Origin: Ferruginibacter sp. | GTDB taxonomy: Bacteria; Bacteroidota; Bacteroidia; Chitinophagales; Chitinophagaceae | Assembly: GCA_025362765.1 (NCBI GenBank) | Contig: JANYFI010000647.1 | Coordinates: forward strand, 1-10,125 | Direction of reading: 5' to 3' | DNA: 10,125 bases | Shown here: one piece after another, positions 1 through 5,819 of the stretch | Layout: each line of letters opens with the position of its first letter | Position numbering within the stretch: position 1 is the stretch's first letter | Translations under genes and position numbers: made by a program | Notes under the pieces: model-generated | What the model was told of the DNA's origin: nothing | The model's database searches: none | The model's input: the letters and a program-made list of their open reading frames with translations, nothing else

Positions 1-42
1 CTGCAATATCTTTTTTACATCCCGGTTGATATTGGCTTTGTT
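1..42 (-). pseudogene. Out-of-frame continuation of the YdjM-like hydrolase
   Basis: Read on the minus strand from base 42 to base 1, this segment encodes NKANINRDVKKILQ with no stop and leaves the window. It follows the upstream YLAYCL with one residual T (base 43) between the frames. In family members the equivalent stretch reads YC-x-x-NK, so exactly one codon seems to have lost two bases; for example CTT-TAT-AAC-AAA becoming CTT-T-AAC-AAA. The alignment is from memory of the family. The rest of the C-terminal domain should lie before base 1 in this frame. Confidence 0.6.
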
Positions 43-571
43 AAAGGCAATATGCAAGGTATAATGCGCTTAATCCCAAACCAGCCAGCCACCATTTTTT
101 TCTTGCAGGATTGTTTTTTTTTGATACTAACAAGACAGCAAGCGCAAGACAGGGCCAAATAGAGAAAAAAGGATCAGCTACATAAATGGCATTAAAACTT
201 ATCCGTTGGTGATTAAAAGGTTCAAACCAGCCAACACCATAATTATTAAATGCATCTATAAAAACATGGCTTAAAACCGCTATTAAAAAAAATAGCAGCC
301 ACCTGTTAAAACCAATCTTGTTTGGTTTGTGCCACCGCTTCGCAACTACCGCAAACAAAGATGCAATCAAAATACAAAATAGCAGGGAGTGTGTTATTCC
401 GCGGTGCGCCAGTAAAGCACTGGTGGTATTCATCCAAAAAGCAGCAATAAAATCGATATCGGGAAAACTCTGCGCCAAGGCACCCCACAACATAGCTTTT
501 TTGCCCAGTGTTTTACCGGCAAAAGCTTCGCCCATACAGGCACCCAGAGCAATATGAGTAAGAGAATCCAT
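41..571 (-). CDS. YdjM/YvsG-type membrane metal-dependent hydrolase, probably frameshifted near its C-terminus
   Basis: Integral membrane protein of the DUF457/YdjM family, whose members are called metal-dependent hydrolases from conserved His/Asp motifs; the substrate is unknown. The start MDSLTHI is the family hallmark. Putative metal ligands are H6, the D38/D40 pair in PDID, H56 and H61 in HRGITH, and H102 with D106 in SHVFIDAF. Hydrophobic segments lie near 62-76, 90-106 and 136-150, with another at the C-terminus. The open frame gives 176 residues and stops after YLAYCL. Bacteroidota relatives as I recall them run to about 330-350 residues and read on as YCxxNK. The same strand continues in another frame with NKANINRDVKKIL (1-42), so this is probably a frameshifted copy or a sequence error, not a natural short form. 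The ATG start is favoured by a promoter about 45 bases upstream. The family is confident; the gene's intactness is doubtful. Confidence 0.85.
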   Translation of the reverse strand: MDSLTHIALGACMGEAFAGKTLGKKAMLWGALAQSFPDIDFIAAFWMNTTSALLAHRGITHSLLFCILIASLFAVVAKRWHKPNKIGFNRWLLFFLIAVLSHVFIDAFNNYGVGWFEPFNHQRISFNAIYVADPFFSIWPCLALAVLLVSKKNNPARKKWWLAGLGLSALYLAYCL

Positions 572-620
572 TTTTTTGAGGGTAAAAAAGACGGCTAATT
601 GCGTCGCCTTTTTTTACACT

Positions 621-648
621 CAAATTTACCAGAGTTTTTATACAACAA
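621..648 (-). promoter_or_regulatory. Bacteroidota-type promoter for the hydrolase gene
   Basis: On the minus strand TAAATTTG (621-628) matches the Bacteroidota -7 consensus TAnnTTTG at every fixed position. A -33 TTG (646-648) lies 17 bases upstream, within the 17-23 spacing known for Flavobacterium promoters. Transcription would start near 614, giving a leader of about 43 bases before the ATG at 571. Confidence 0.6.
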
Positions 649-939
649 GGTATTTTTATTGGTGTCGAAATTACCTGTATTAGTCAGCTTAATATACTGT
701 AATACCTATTGTAGTCCTATATAGACAGCAGCCATAAAAAACTATTTGTTGTGTGCAATAAATAACGGCAGTTTTACTTCCTTTATCAAAGATTTTAATT
801 GCGATAATTAGGTGATTGTTTTATTGTTGTAAAAATATAAAACAGCTTCTTTGGAGCATATGGCACAAGTCACATCAAAAGGTGATGTTTGCTTATATAC
901 TCCAATTAAAAGAGCGGGTCCTTTTATGTAGCGTGTTGT
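649..939. other. Intergenic stretch without a recognisable gene
   Basis: AT-rich spacer between the barrel gene and the hydrolase promoter, both on the minus strand. No open frame with credible coding character was seen on either strand. It holds a small A/T-flanked hairpin just after the barrel gene's stop (AAAAG at 908-912 with CTTTT at 921-925) and the larger nested inverted repeat at 851-905; these probably end the upstream transcript. Confidence 0.5.
851..905 (-). terminator. Nested inverted repeat, possible terminator of the barrel transcript
   Basis: TTGGAGCATA (851-860) pairs with TATACTCCAA (896-905) with one C/A mismatch. Inside it ACATCA (872-877) and TGATGT (883-888) form a perfect 6-bp stem with a 5-base loop. 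Read on the minus strand it begins about 35 bases after the barrel gene's stop and is followed by a T-rich stretch including TTTTATATTTTT, consistent with termination, although the T-run is not immediately adjacent. The stem arm also carries a partial match to the palindrome at 2509-2526, so a regulatory or RNA role is possible. Confidence 0.35.
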
Positions 940-1854
940 TTAAAGCGAAAAAGTAATATGCGCCATGGCTTTAAATTTTAATTTTGTTTGTTCTTCCGCA
1001 AAATTTTGTTCCATAGGAATTTGAGCATTGAGGCCAAGGGAAATTTTATTAAAACCAAGCTCCACGCCTGCTATGGCAGTGGTAAGATGGCTGCCGGTAT
1101 ATTGTACTTTTTTTGAGTTGAGGCTGTTGCCCGAAACAGATTCGTATCCAACGCCCAGGTTTGGCGAAATACTATTTTTTTTGACGGCGATTCTATAATA
1201 AGCAATACAGGTGGAGCTAAATTTATCACCGTATTTATACTGATCGTTGTTGAGCGTATTTATTTTGTATGTAGCAGATGCGTTGACGCCGAAATTGCCG
1301 GTATTGATAGAATATGAAACGTTGAGTAAAAAATCTGTACTGCCAGTACCCAGTTGTGCATTGATATCCGCTACAGTTGTAGCACTGTCTTTTGGATCGA
1401 TATTAAAAGAACCAGTTGCAAGTTTTACCCCACCGCCAATCCACAATTGCTGTTGCACAGCTTTACTGTTACCGGTAGTTGTTATATCATCCCAAAGCAG
1501 GTATTGCCCCATTAAAGTAATATCGCCAAGGCCATTTTTATAAGTAGTGCCATCATCATCAATTTGTTTATTGGAATAATAAGGTATAAAGGCCAGTACC
1601 TTAAACTTTTTGCCCACATTAAAACCGCCCCATATTTCGGTGGAATTATAGTGGTTGGTGCTAAACTGTGTTTCATCATTTGCCAGTTGGGTATGGTAAC
1701 CGGCGTAGTTATAACGAAGGCCAATGAATTTACTTTTAAAATTCGGAAACAGTCCGAAATATACATTGCCGCCGCCGCATCCACAAATAGGGCAGGCACT
1801 GGCACTTGCCGTTACGCTAATGGCAATTAGTAAAATAAGAATTGACTTTTTCAT
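940..1854 (-). CDS. Exported beta-barrel-like 'transporter' family protein with Cys-rich mature N-terminus
   Basis: 304-residue exported protein. Residues 1-20 (MKKSILILLIAISVTASASA) form a signal peptide with an AxA site, so the mature protein probably begins CPICGCGGG (C21, C24, C26). The rest alternates polar and aromatic or hydrophobic residues in short strands, ends in FSL, and has strand-like repeats such as GGFNVGKKFKVLAFIPYYSN and WIGGGVKLATGSF; this fits an outer-membrane beta-barrel of the kind labelled 'transporter'. The ATG at 1854 is preferred over an upstream one at 1935 because only it gives a normal signal peptide. It lies 244 bases downstream of the small Cys protein on the same strand; the spacer contains inverted repeats. 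The CxxCxC motif suggests metal or haem-type chemistry, but that is inference. The substrate is not known to me. Confidence 0.8.
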   Translation of the reverse strand: MKKSILILLIAISVTASASACPICGCGGGNVYFGLFPNFKSKFIGLRYNYAGYHTQLANDETQFSTNHYNSTEIWGGFNVGKKFKVLAFIPYYSNKQIDDDGTTYKNGLGDITLMGQYLLWDDITTTGNSKAVQQQLWIGGGVKLATGSFNIDPKDSATTVADINAQLGTGSTDFLLNVSYSINTGNFGVNASATYKINTLNNDQYKYGDKFSSTCIAYYRIAVKKNSISPNLGVGYESVSGNSLNSKKVQYTGSHLTTAIAGVELGFNKISLGLNAQIPMEQNFAEEQTKLKFKAMAHITFSL

Positions 1855-2015
1855 AATTGTAATTTTTTTGATAATATTTTTATTTGAATAAAAGCTTGTT
1901 GATATATGTGGAGTTGCTTTTGCCGCCACCGGCAATCAGCCGCTATCACTGTGCGGACGACCTGCAACGAATGTTATTTCTGTAAAAAAAAGTATCTTAT
2001 CCGCCGCACAAATAA

Positions 2016-2039
2016 GCCGCCTTGGCGGCAGTATGCCGC
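2016..2039. repeat. Two overlapping GC-rich palindromes between the Cys protein and barrel genes
   Basis: GCCGCC-TT-GGCGGC (2016-2029) overlaps GCGGCA-GTA-TGCCGC (2025-2039). They share GCGGC, so only one hairpin can form at a time. A further 7-bp complementarity links TGTGCGG (1950-1956) to CCGCACA (2004-2010). No T-tract follows on either strand, so this is not a classical terminator; it may be an attenuating or processing structure in the transcript from 2476 toward 940. Confidence 0.4.
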
Positions 2040-2098
2040 AAAAAGCAAGACGCAATAGTTATTGCTGCATATTGTAAATAAGCGGTAAGCAAAATAGC

Positions 2099-2476
2099 CT
2101 AGGTGGTTTTAGGCGGATGGAAAAAATCACAGGAGCGATCCGTAGCGTCGCTGCTATAGTGAGCCGCATTTTTTACGGCAACCATAAGAGTTGATGCGGG
2201 GTGTAATAAAGCAGGGTACGAAGATTTGAAAAAGAGTGCGTCCATTTTAAGGTTGCCAAATCTTTGTGTATTTTCCTGTTCCTTTTTTTCTTCCGCTTGT
2301 ATTTTTTTCATTAACTGGCACTTGCCATTGCAATGCATTTTAGGCAGGGCCTTGTTAATGCAATGTTGTGCAAATGCGGCGGGATTGGCAAAGTAGTCAA
2401 GCAACACAAATCCACTGCTGAATGTTTGCGCAACAAAGGCCGTCAGTAATAATATGGTAGTAATTTGCCGGAACAC
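2099..2476 (-). CDS. Small membrane-anchored Cys protein with MHCNGKC motif
   Basis: 125-residue protein with a hydrophobic N-terminal segment (about residues 5-20), acting as an uncleaved anchor or signal. A motif region follows: C39-x9-C49-x3-C53, reading PKMHCNGKCQLMKK at 45-58. Then come a charged Lys/Glu helix (57-70) and a C-terminus with C116 and FFHPP. I recognise this as a Bacteroidota family of unknown function with conserved MHCNGKCxLxK and terminal FHPP. The Cys/Met/His cluster suggests binding of a soft metal such as copper, but this is inference. The start is GTG at 2476, chosen because it begins the hydrophobic segment; no ATG fits. A strong AAAAGGAGG lies at 2497-2505, about 20 bases upstream and too far for a normal ribosome site, so a non-standard start upstream cannot be excluded. 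It probably leads the transcript that includes the barrel gene. Confidence 0.7.
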   Translation of the reverse strand: MFRQITTILLLTAFVAQTFSSGFVLLDYFANPAAFAQHCINKALPKMHCNGKCQLMKKIQAEEKKEQENTQRFGNLKMDALFFKSSYPALLHPASTLMVAVKNAAHYSSDATDRSCDFFHPPKTT

Positions 2477-2508
2477 TGGTGCGAAGATATAGAGATCCTC
2501 CTTTTAAA

Positions 2509-2526
2509 TTATGATGCAAGTCATAA
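2509..2526. promoter_or_regulatory. CRP/FNR-like operator palindrome TTATGA-N6-TCATAA
   Basis: A perfect 6-bp inverted repeat, TTATGA (2509-2514) and TCATAA (2521-2526), is separated by TGCAAG. Arm length and spacing resemble CRP/FNR-family operators (for example TGTGA-N6-TCACA). Its centre lies about 41 bases upstream of the GTG of the Cys protein, where it would overlap the promoter. No TAnnTTTG element was found nearby, as might be expected for an activator-dependent promoter. The regulator is not in this window. Confidence 0.5.
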
Positions 2527-2749
2527 AAAAGTTAAAGTGGTTAACTGTGAATGGGCAATAATGAATCAGTAGGACAAATAGCTTACTATTTACAAAATGT
2601 TTTGCCATTTTATAAATCATGTGGCAGCATGCAGGGTGCCGGTTTATTTCTTTTAAGATGCTGCCAAAAGAAACTTTTCTAATGTAAAATATTTCATCTG
2701 ATTGATTGCTGATAGAGATTATATTGCAGGGAACGGCAAGACAAAACCT

Positions 2750-2772
2750 GCTATTTTTTTGTAAAAAATAGC
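2750..2772. repeat. Perfect 10-bp hairpin GCTATTTTTT / AAAAAATAGC
   Basis: The arms 2750-2759 and 2763-2772 are perfectly complementary with a 3-base loop (TGT). The stem is mostly A:T below a GC pair. It lies 41 bases beyond the stronger terminator at 2814-2848 in the minus direction and could be a second, weak terminator or a DNA cruciform. No gene end on the plus strand requires it. Confidence 0.4.
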
Positions 2773-2813
2773 TATAAAAAATATGGAGGCACAACAAACA
2801 CCTGCTGTAACAA

Positions 2814-2848
2814 ATAAAAAAAAGCAACTGTTTTATACAATTGCCTTT
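2814..2848 (-). terminator. Intrinsic terminator of the helix-turn-helix gene
   Basis: On the minus strand GCAATTGT (2837-2844) pairs with ACAGTTGC (2824-2831), including one G:U pair, around a short A/T loop, and is followed directly by eight T residues (2816-2823). It lies about 48 bases after the stop codon of the gene ending at 2893. Flanking A-run and T-run sequence may make it partly bidirectional. Confidence 0.7.
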
Positions 2849-2892
2849 TAGCGAATGATGGGAATTACCCGCTGTTGTTGAAAACCATCGTA

Positions 2893-3102
2893 TTAGAGTC
2901 GTGCAAAAAATGCATCTTCAAAAATATAATTTTCTATATCAATCTTATCGTAATGGTAGCTGTTTAAGTTGTTAATTGAATATTTCACGACGCCTTTTAA
3001 CGGGCCAGTAGTTACCAGCTGGCGAAAAAATGTTGGCGGCAGTTCAATAATTTTTGCAGCTTCTTTTTCAGTTACCCAGTTTTTTTTATTAGTTTTTGTC
3101 AT
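2893..3102 (-). CDS. Small helix-turn-helix DNA-binding protein (excisionase/MerR-like fold)
   Basis: 69-residue protein. WVTEKEAAKIIELPPTFFRQL (9-29) matches the helix-turn-helix start of the HTH_17/excisionase-like family, in which a short first helix carries 'EAA' and the recognition helix follows. A wing-like segment, GVVKYSINNLNSYHYDKIDIENYI (37-60), resembles the usual 'ykidkidleeyi' end of these domains. There is no other domain. The ATG at 3102 is chosen because it precedes the domain directly; an upstream ATG at 3159 would add 19 hydrophobic residues unlike a cytoplasmic DNA-binding protein. It is followed by a good terminator, so it appears to be a single-gene unit. No prophage or integrase gene is nearby, so an excision role is unsupported; local transcriptional control is possible but its target is unknown. 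Confidence 0.65.
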   Translation of the reverse strand: MTKTNKKNWVTEKEAAKIIELPPTFFRQLVTTGPLKGVVKYSINNLNSYHYDKIDIENYIFEDAFFARL

Positions 3103-3323
3103 GGATGGATTTATTAGGAATATTAAAGTTAATAGTATGTTCTTTTGTTTCGGGGCCATTGTTAAGTGTTACTGCCAGGTAAAAAGTATAGTATAAAGTT
3201 AATGTTGAAAGCATGGGAAATCAGTATAACAATAAATGAATTGATTGTAGTTAAAGTTCGACTATTTCGAAAAATTTTATAAGATGAACGTCGCGGCATT
3301 GCTTTACAAAATGAAGCAGTTTG

Positions 3324-3971
3324 TCAGTTATCTGTTATAAAAGGAAATTTTGCCTGCAGATAAGGAGCGCTTTTCATCTTTTCCCGCAGGTTAACAAACG
3401 ATTCATACGGTCCATTACTGGCAAATAAATTCAATAACCATGCGGGTACATTATTGCCGGGGTCAACTTCAATTTTGTATTCTACTTTAAATTGCACACT
3501 ACTGATGGGAGTAATCGTCCACAACACATTGGAATATTTTATTCTTACCAGGTTATTTTTATCAGGTACAAAATCATCTACATTTTTAGCTTCAATCGTC
3601 ATTACTTTACTTTCCGTATTTTGCGTTATGTTCATTCTTACCACCAGGTCGCGGTTTTCAAAAGGCCAGGGACACGAAATTTCGCTGTAATACAACACAT
3701 CTCCTTCACCCATTTCTTTCAGTAACTGCGATTTGGTGGTTTTATATACCCACAGGTACTGGTTGTTTACATCCAGCAATACTGCAGCGAGCTGCGATAT
3801 TTTGCCATCCAGCACACACTCTACTTTTAACTGGTCAAATTTAAACTTGTCAGATTTTTTTGAAAAAACTTTAATGCCGTTTTTATCTTTTTTCAACGTC
3901 CAGCCATCCTGGCTTTTTACAGAAAGCTGAAATAATAAACAGCAGGAAAATAAAATGAAAATGAATTTCAT
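3324..3971 (-). CDS. Secreted START-domain (lipid-binding fold) protein
   Basis: 215-residue protein with a signal peptide (about residues 1-20, ending near VKSQ) and one START/Bet v1-like domain filling the rest. Landmarks are WTLKKDKNGIKVFSKK (24-39), the central PWPFENRDLVVRM (101-113), WTITPISSVQFKVEYKIEVDPGNNVPAWLLNLF (151-183), and the C-terminal helix PYESFVNLREKM (188-199). START domains bind hydrophobic ligands such as lipids in a deep pocket. Bacterial exported members like this are uncharacterised, so its role in lipid carriage or envelope upkeep is inference. Length is normal for a single START domain with a signal peptide. It diverges from mgtE and has its own -7 element 42 bases upstream. 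Nothing in the sequence indicates its ligand. Confidence 0.85.
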   Translation of the reverse strand: MKFIFILFSCCLLFQLSVKSQDGWTLKKDKNGIKVFSKKSDKFKFDQLKVECVLDGKISQLAAVLLDVNNQYLWVYKTTKSQLLKEMGEGDVLYYSEISCPWPFENRDLVVRMNITQNTESKVMTIEAKNVDDFVPDKNNLVRIKYSNVLWTITPISSVQFKVEYKIEVDPGNNVPAWLLNLFASNGPYESFVNLREKMKSAPYLQAKFPFITDN

Positions 3972-4012
3972 GCCGAATTGGATTGATCAATATGTATAAA
4001 ACTTAGCTTGTA

Positions 4013-4020
4013 CAAATGTA
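4013..4020 (-). promoter_or_regulatory. -7 element of the START-gene promoter
   Basis: TACATTTG on the minus strand matches TAnnTTTG at every fixed position and would start transcription near 4006, about 35 bases before the ATG at 3971. No clear TTG was seen 17-23 bases upstream, so the -33 element is weak or absent. Confidence 0.5.
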
Positions 4021-4302
4021 AACTTCTAAATCCACAGGTGTTACATTATCAGGGTTATTGAAGTCATTTTTTTAGTTAAAATAGTGTTATGCTGCCTGGC
4101 GGCTGGCTTGTTTTTTCTACATGCCGCAATCGGTTAGTCAATGGTTAAAAGTTTTTTTTAAGGCGGATATTTACTTAACGGAAAGCTTGCCGCAATAGAG
4201 TATCGTCCCGATAAAAATAAACAACTTTGAAGTTGTTTGCAATTCAATAACATGGTTTTAGCTACCTTCACCGCACTTTTTTAATGGCTTCAATATTTTT
4301 TT
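4021..4302 (+). other. Divergent intergenic region / mgtE upstream region
   Basis: 282 bases upstream of mgtE without a coding frame. The nearest -7 match on the plus strand is CAACTTTG at 4222-4229, one base off TAnnTTTG, and it lies inside the palindrome at 4220-4237. A 9-base direct repeat, TGCCGCAAT, occurs at 4122-4130 and 4188-4196. I looked for an M-box-type magnesium riboswitch and recognised none. Confidence 0.4.
4220..4237. promoter_or_regulatory. Palindrome AACAACTT-TG-AAGTTGTT upstream of mgtE
   Basis: Perfect 8-bp arms (4220-4227 and 4230-4237) flank two bases, about 65 bases before the mgtE start. It overlaps the best -7-like sequence, so it could be a repressor operator. As RNA it would form a 7-bp stem with a TTGA loop. 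No T-tract follows, so it is not a terminator. No regulator can be named. Confidence 0.4.
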
Positions 4303-5691
4303 ATGATGCATTTAAACCTGATGGAAATCAGTAAAAAAATAATCAGGGGCGATTTTAGCAGTTTGCTTCATTTTGGCAGCAGCAACAAAAAGGTGCATCC
4401 AGCTGAAGTGGCTAAAATGCTGGGGTCTGTACCTGATGAAAATGCCATTCAGGCTTTCAGGTCTTTGCCCACTACTACGCAGACAATGGTTTTTCCATAC
4501 CTCGACCATTTATTGCAAAAAAAAATTGCACACAAACTTACCCATGCGAGGGCCTCGTTTATTTTAAACCAGTTAACATCAGATGACCGGATTGCCTTTT
4601 ATTCCTCGCTGAAAGGAGTGGAACGTTCCACTTTTCTGGGGATGCTGAATGAGAAGAACAGGGATGCGGTACATGATATTCTGGGGTATCCTGAAAACAG
4701 TGTGGCCAGGTTAATAAATACCGATTTTGCTACCATCGTTCCGGAAATAACCATTGCCGAGGCGGGAGAGCATTTGCGGAAAAATCAAAAAGATACTGAA
4801 GCCGCCAACGTTATTTATGTAGTGGATAAAGAGGGCAGACTGGTGGATGATATACCCGTGAGGCGTTTTGTATTAAATGATCCTGCAAAGAAAGTAGCAG
4901 AGATACTTGATGGCATTTGCACAAGCCTTAAGATGACAGACACGAAGGAAGACGCAGTGGCCAAGTTTAAAGAATATGACCGTACGGTTTTGCCTGTTAC
5001 CAATGCAGATAATTTATTGCTGGGCGTGTTAACGGTGGATGATGTACTTGATGTGGCTGAACAAAGAGACACCAAAGAAATTCAAAATTTTGGTGGCGTG
5101 GAAGGCCTTGATTATCCATATGTAAAAACGGCTTTTTTTTCATTGATAAAAAAGCGGGCCACCTGGCTGATTGTGTTATTTGTAGGTGAAATGCTCACCG
5201 CCACCGCTATGGGATATTTTGACGCGGAGATTTCAAAAGCAGTGGTGTTGGCGTTGTTTGTACCGTTGATTATTTCAAGTGGTGGAAATTGCGGTTCGCA
5301 GGCGGCAACGCTGATCATTCGTGCAATGGCCTTAAAGGAACTTACTGTAAAAGACTGGTGGTTTGTAATGCGGCGGGAAATTTTATCAGGACTTACCCTG
5401 GGCTTTATTTTAGGCACCATTGGTTTTATACGCATTACGGTTTGGCAAAACCTTCACTTTTACAATTACGGCGCTCATTGGTTTTTGCTGGCATTGACCA
5501 TTTTCTTTTCTTTAATTGGCATTGTAATGTGGGGTACACTGAGTGGGTCTATGATACCAATCGTGCTTAAAAGATTTAAGCTGGATCCCGCTACTTCATC
5601 AGCACCGCTGGTAGCAACGCTGGTAGACGTTACCGGGCTGGTGATTTATTTCAGCATTGCGGCGGCCATTTTAAAAGGTACCATTTTGTAA
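4303..5691 (+). CDS. mgtE: Magnesium transporter MgtE
   Basis: 462-residue Mg2+ channel of the inner membrane, whose cytoplasmic domains close the pore when internal Mg2+ is high. The domain order is canonical: an N-domain of alpha-helical repeats (about 25-130), CBS1 (about 137-195) and CBS2 (about 200-258), a connecting plug helix (about 258-280), then five membrane helices (about 283-462). Diagnostic pore motifs are P321 with GGNCGSQ (327-333), DPATSSAP (428-435) and the segment with D442 and G445 (VDVTG), the last holding the conserved pore aspartate. The length is typical. Three in-frame ATGs lie close together (4303, 4306, 4321) with no clear ribosome site; the first is used but the third is possible. 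A divalent-cation CDF gene follows 128 bases downstream on the same strand and may be co-transcribed. Confidence 0.95.
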   Translation: MMHLNLMEISKKIIRGDFSSLLHFGSSNKKVHPAEVAKMLGSVPDENAIQAFRSLPTTTQTMVFPYLDHLLQKKIAHKLTHARASFILNQLTSDDRIAFYSSLKGVERSTFLGMLNEKNRDAVHDILGYPENSVARLINTDFATIVPEITIAEAGEHLRKNQKDTEAANVIYVVDKEGRLVDDIPVRRFVLNDPAKKVAEILDGICTSLKMTDTKEDAVAKFKEYDRTVLPVTNADNLLLGVLTVDDVLDVAEQRDTKEIQNFGGVEGLDYPYVKTAFFSLIKKRATWLIVLFVGEMLTATAMGYFDAEISKAVVLALFVPLIISSGGNCGSQAATLIIRAMALKELTVKDWWFVMRREILSGLTLGFILGTIGFIRITVWQNLHFYNYGAHWFLLALTIFFSLIGIVMWGTLSGSMIPIVLKRFKLDPATSSAPLVATLVDVTGLVIYFSIAAAILKGTIL

Positions 5692-5716
5692 TATTGTATA
5701 TCTGTCTATCAATAAA

Positions 5717-5764
5717 ATAAAAAGCCGCCGTTATTTAAACTCGCTGCTGTCGGTAGCCTTTTAT
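5717..5764 (+). terminator. Possible weak terminator after mgtE
   Basis: AAAAGCCGCC (about 5720-5729) can pair imperfectly with GGTAGCCTTTT (5752-5762) across a 22-base loop; the stem has a bulge, a mismatch and a G:U pair and runs into TTTTATT. It starts 28 bases after the mgtE stop. The imperfect stem and large loop make it at best partial, allowing read-through into the CDF gene. Confidence 0.3.
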
Positions 5765-5781
5765 TAAAAAAACTCTTATCC

Positions 5782-5807
5782 GTGTAATCAGTAAAAATCA
5801 GTGTAAT
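5782..5807 (+). repeat. Short interleaved repeat with two GTGTAAT copies
   Basis: GTGTAAT occurs at 5782-5788 and 5801-5807, with AATCAGT at 5786-5792 and 5796-5802 between, directly upstream of the CDF start. The phrase 'ccgtgtaatcagt' resembles short dispersed intergenic words I recall from Bacteroidota genomes, but this is an impression, not a search result. Confidence 0.3.
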
Positions 5808-5819
5808 AGAAAAGTAAAA

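Larger units (their letters stand above)
2527..2892. other. Intergenic stretch without a convincing gene
   Basis: 366 AT-rich bases between the Cys-protein operator and the helix-turn-helix gene. The only long open frame, on the minus strand, starts inside a terminator hairpin and has an implausible composition. The region holds a perfect 10-bp hairpin (2750-2772), a terminator (2814-2848), and a 22-codon plus-strand frame (2783-2851) that I cannot show to be a gene. Confidence 0.5.

Noticed and set aside
1855..1935. N-terminal extension of the barrel gene to an ATG at 1935
   Set aside because: The extra 27 residues would place the signal peptide internally; the ATG at 1854 gives a normal one.
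1919..2043. Cobalamin or other known riboswitch
   Set aside because: Conserved box sequences such as the B12-box were not found on either strand.
2504..2827. 107-codon minus-strand open frame
   Set aside because: It begins inside a terminator stem, has an erratic Cys/Phe/Ile-rich composition with no domain, and ends at the Cys-protein operator and ribosome-like site; it is probably chance in AT-rich DNA.
3255..3285. tRNA-like T-arm (GTTCGACTATT)
   Set aside because: No acceptor stem, anticodon arm or D-arm can be built around it.
3300..3318. Terminator after the START gene
   Set aside because: TGCTT/AAGCA is only a 5-bp stem, overlaps the end of the spacer without a T-run, and is not convincing.
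4122..4196. Direct repeat TGCCGCAAT twice upstream of mgtE
   Set aside because: Only 9 bases with irregular flanks; chance is likely and no function can be argued.
3978..4302. Magnesium riboswitch (M-box) before mgtE
   Set aside because: No recognisable M-box core; the only structures are a simple palindrome and a 9-base direct repeat.
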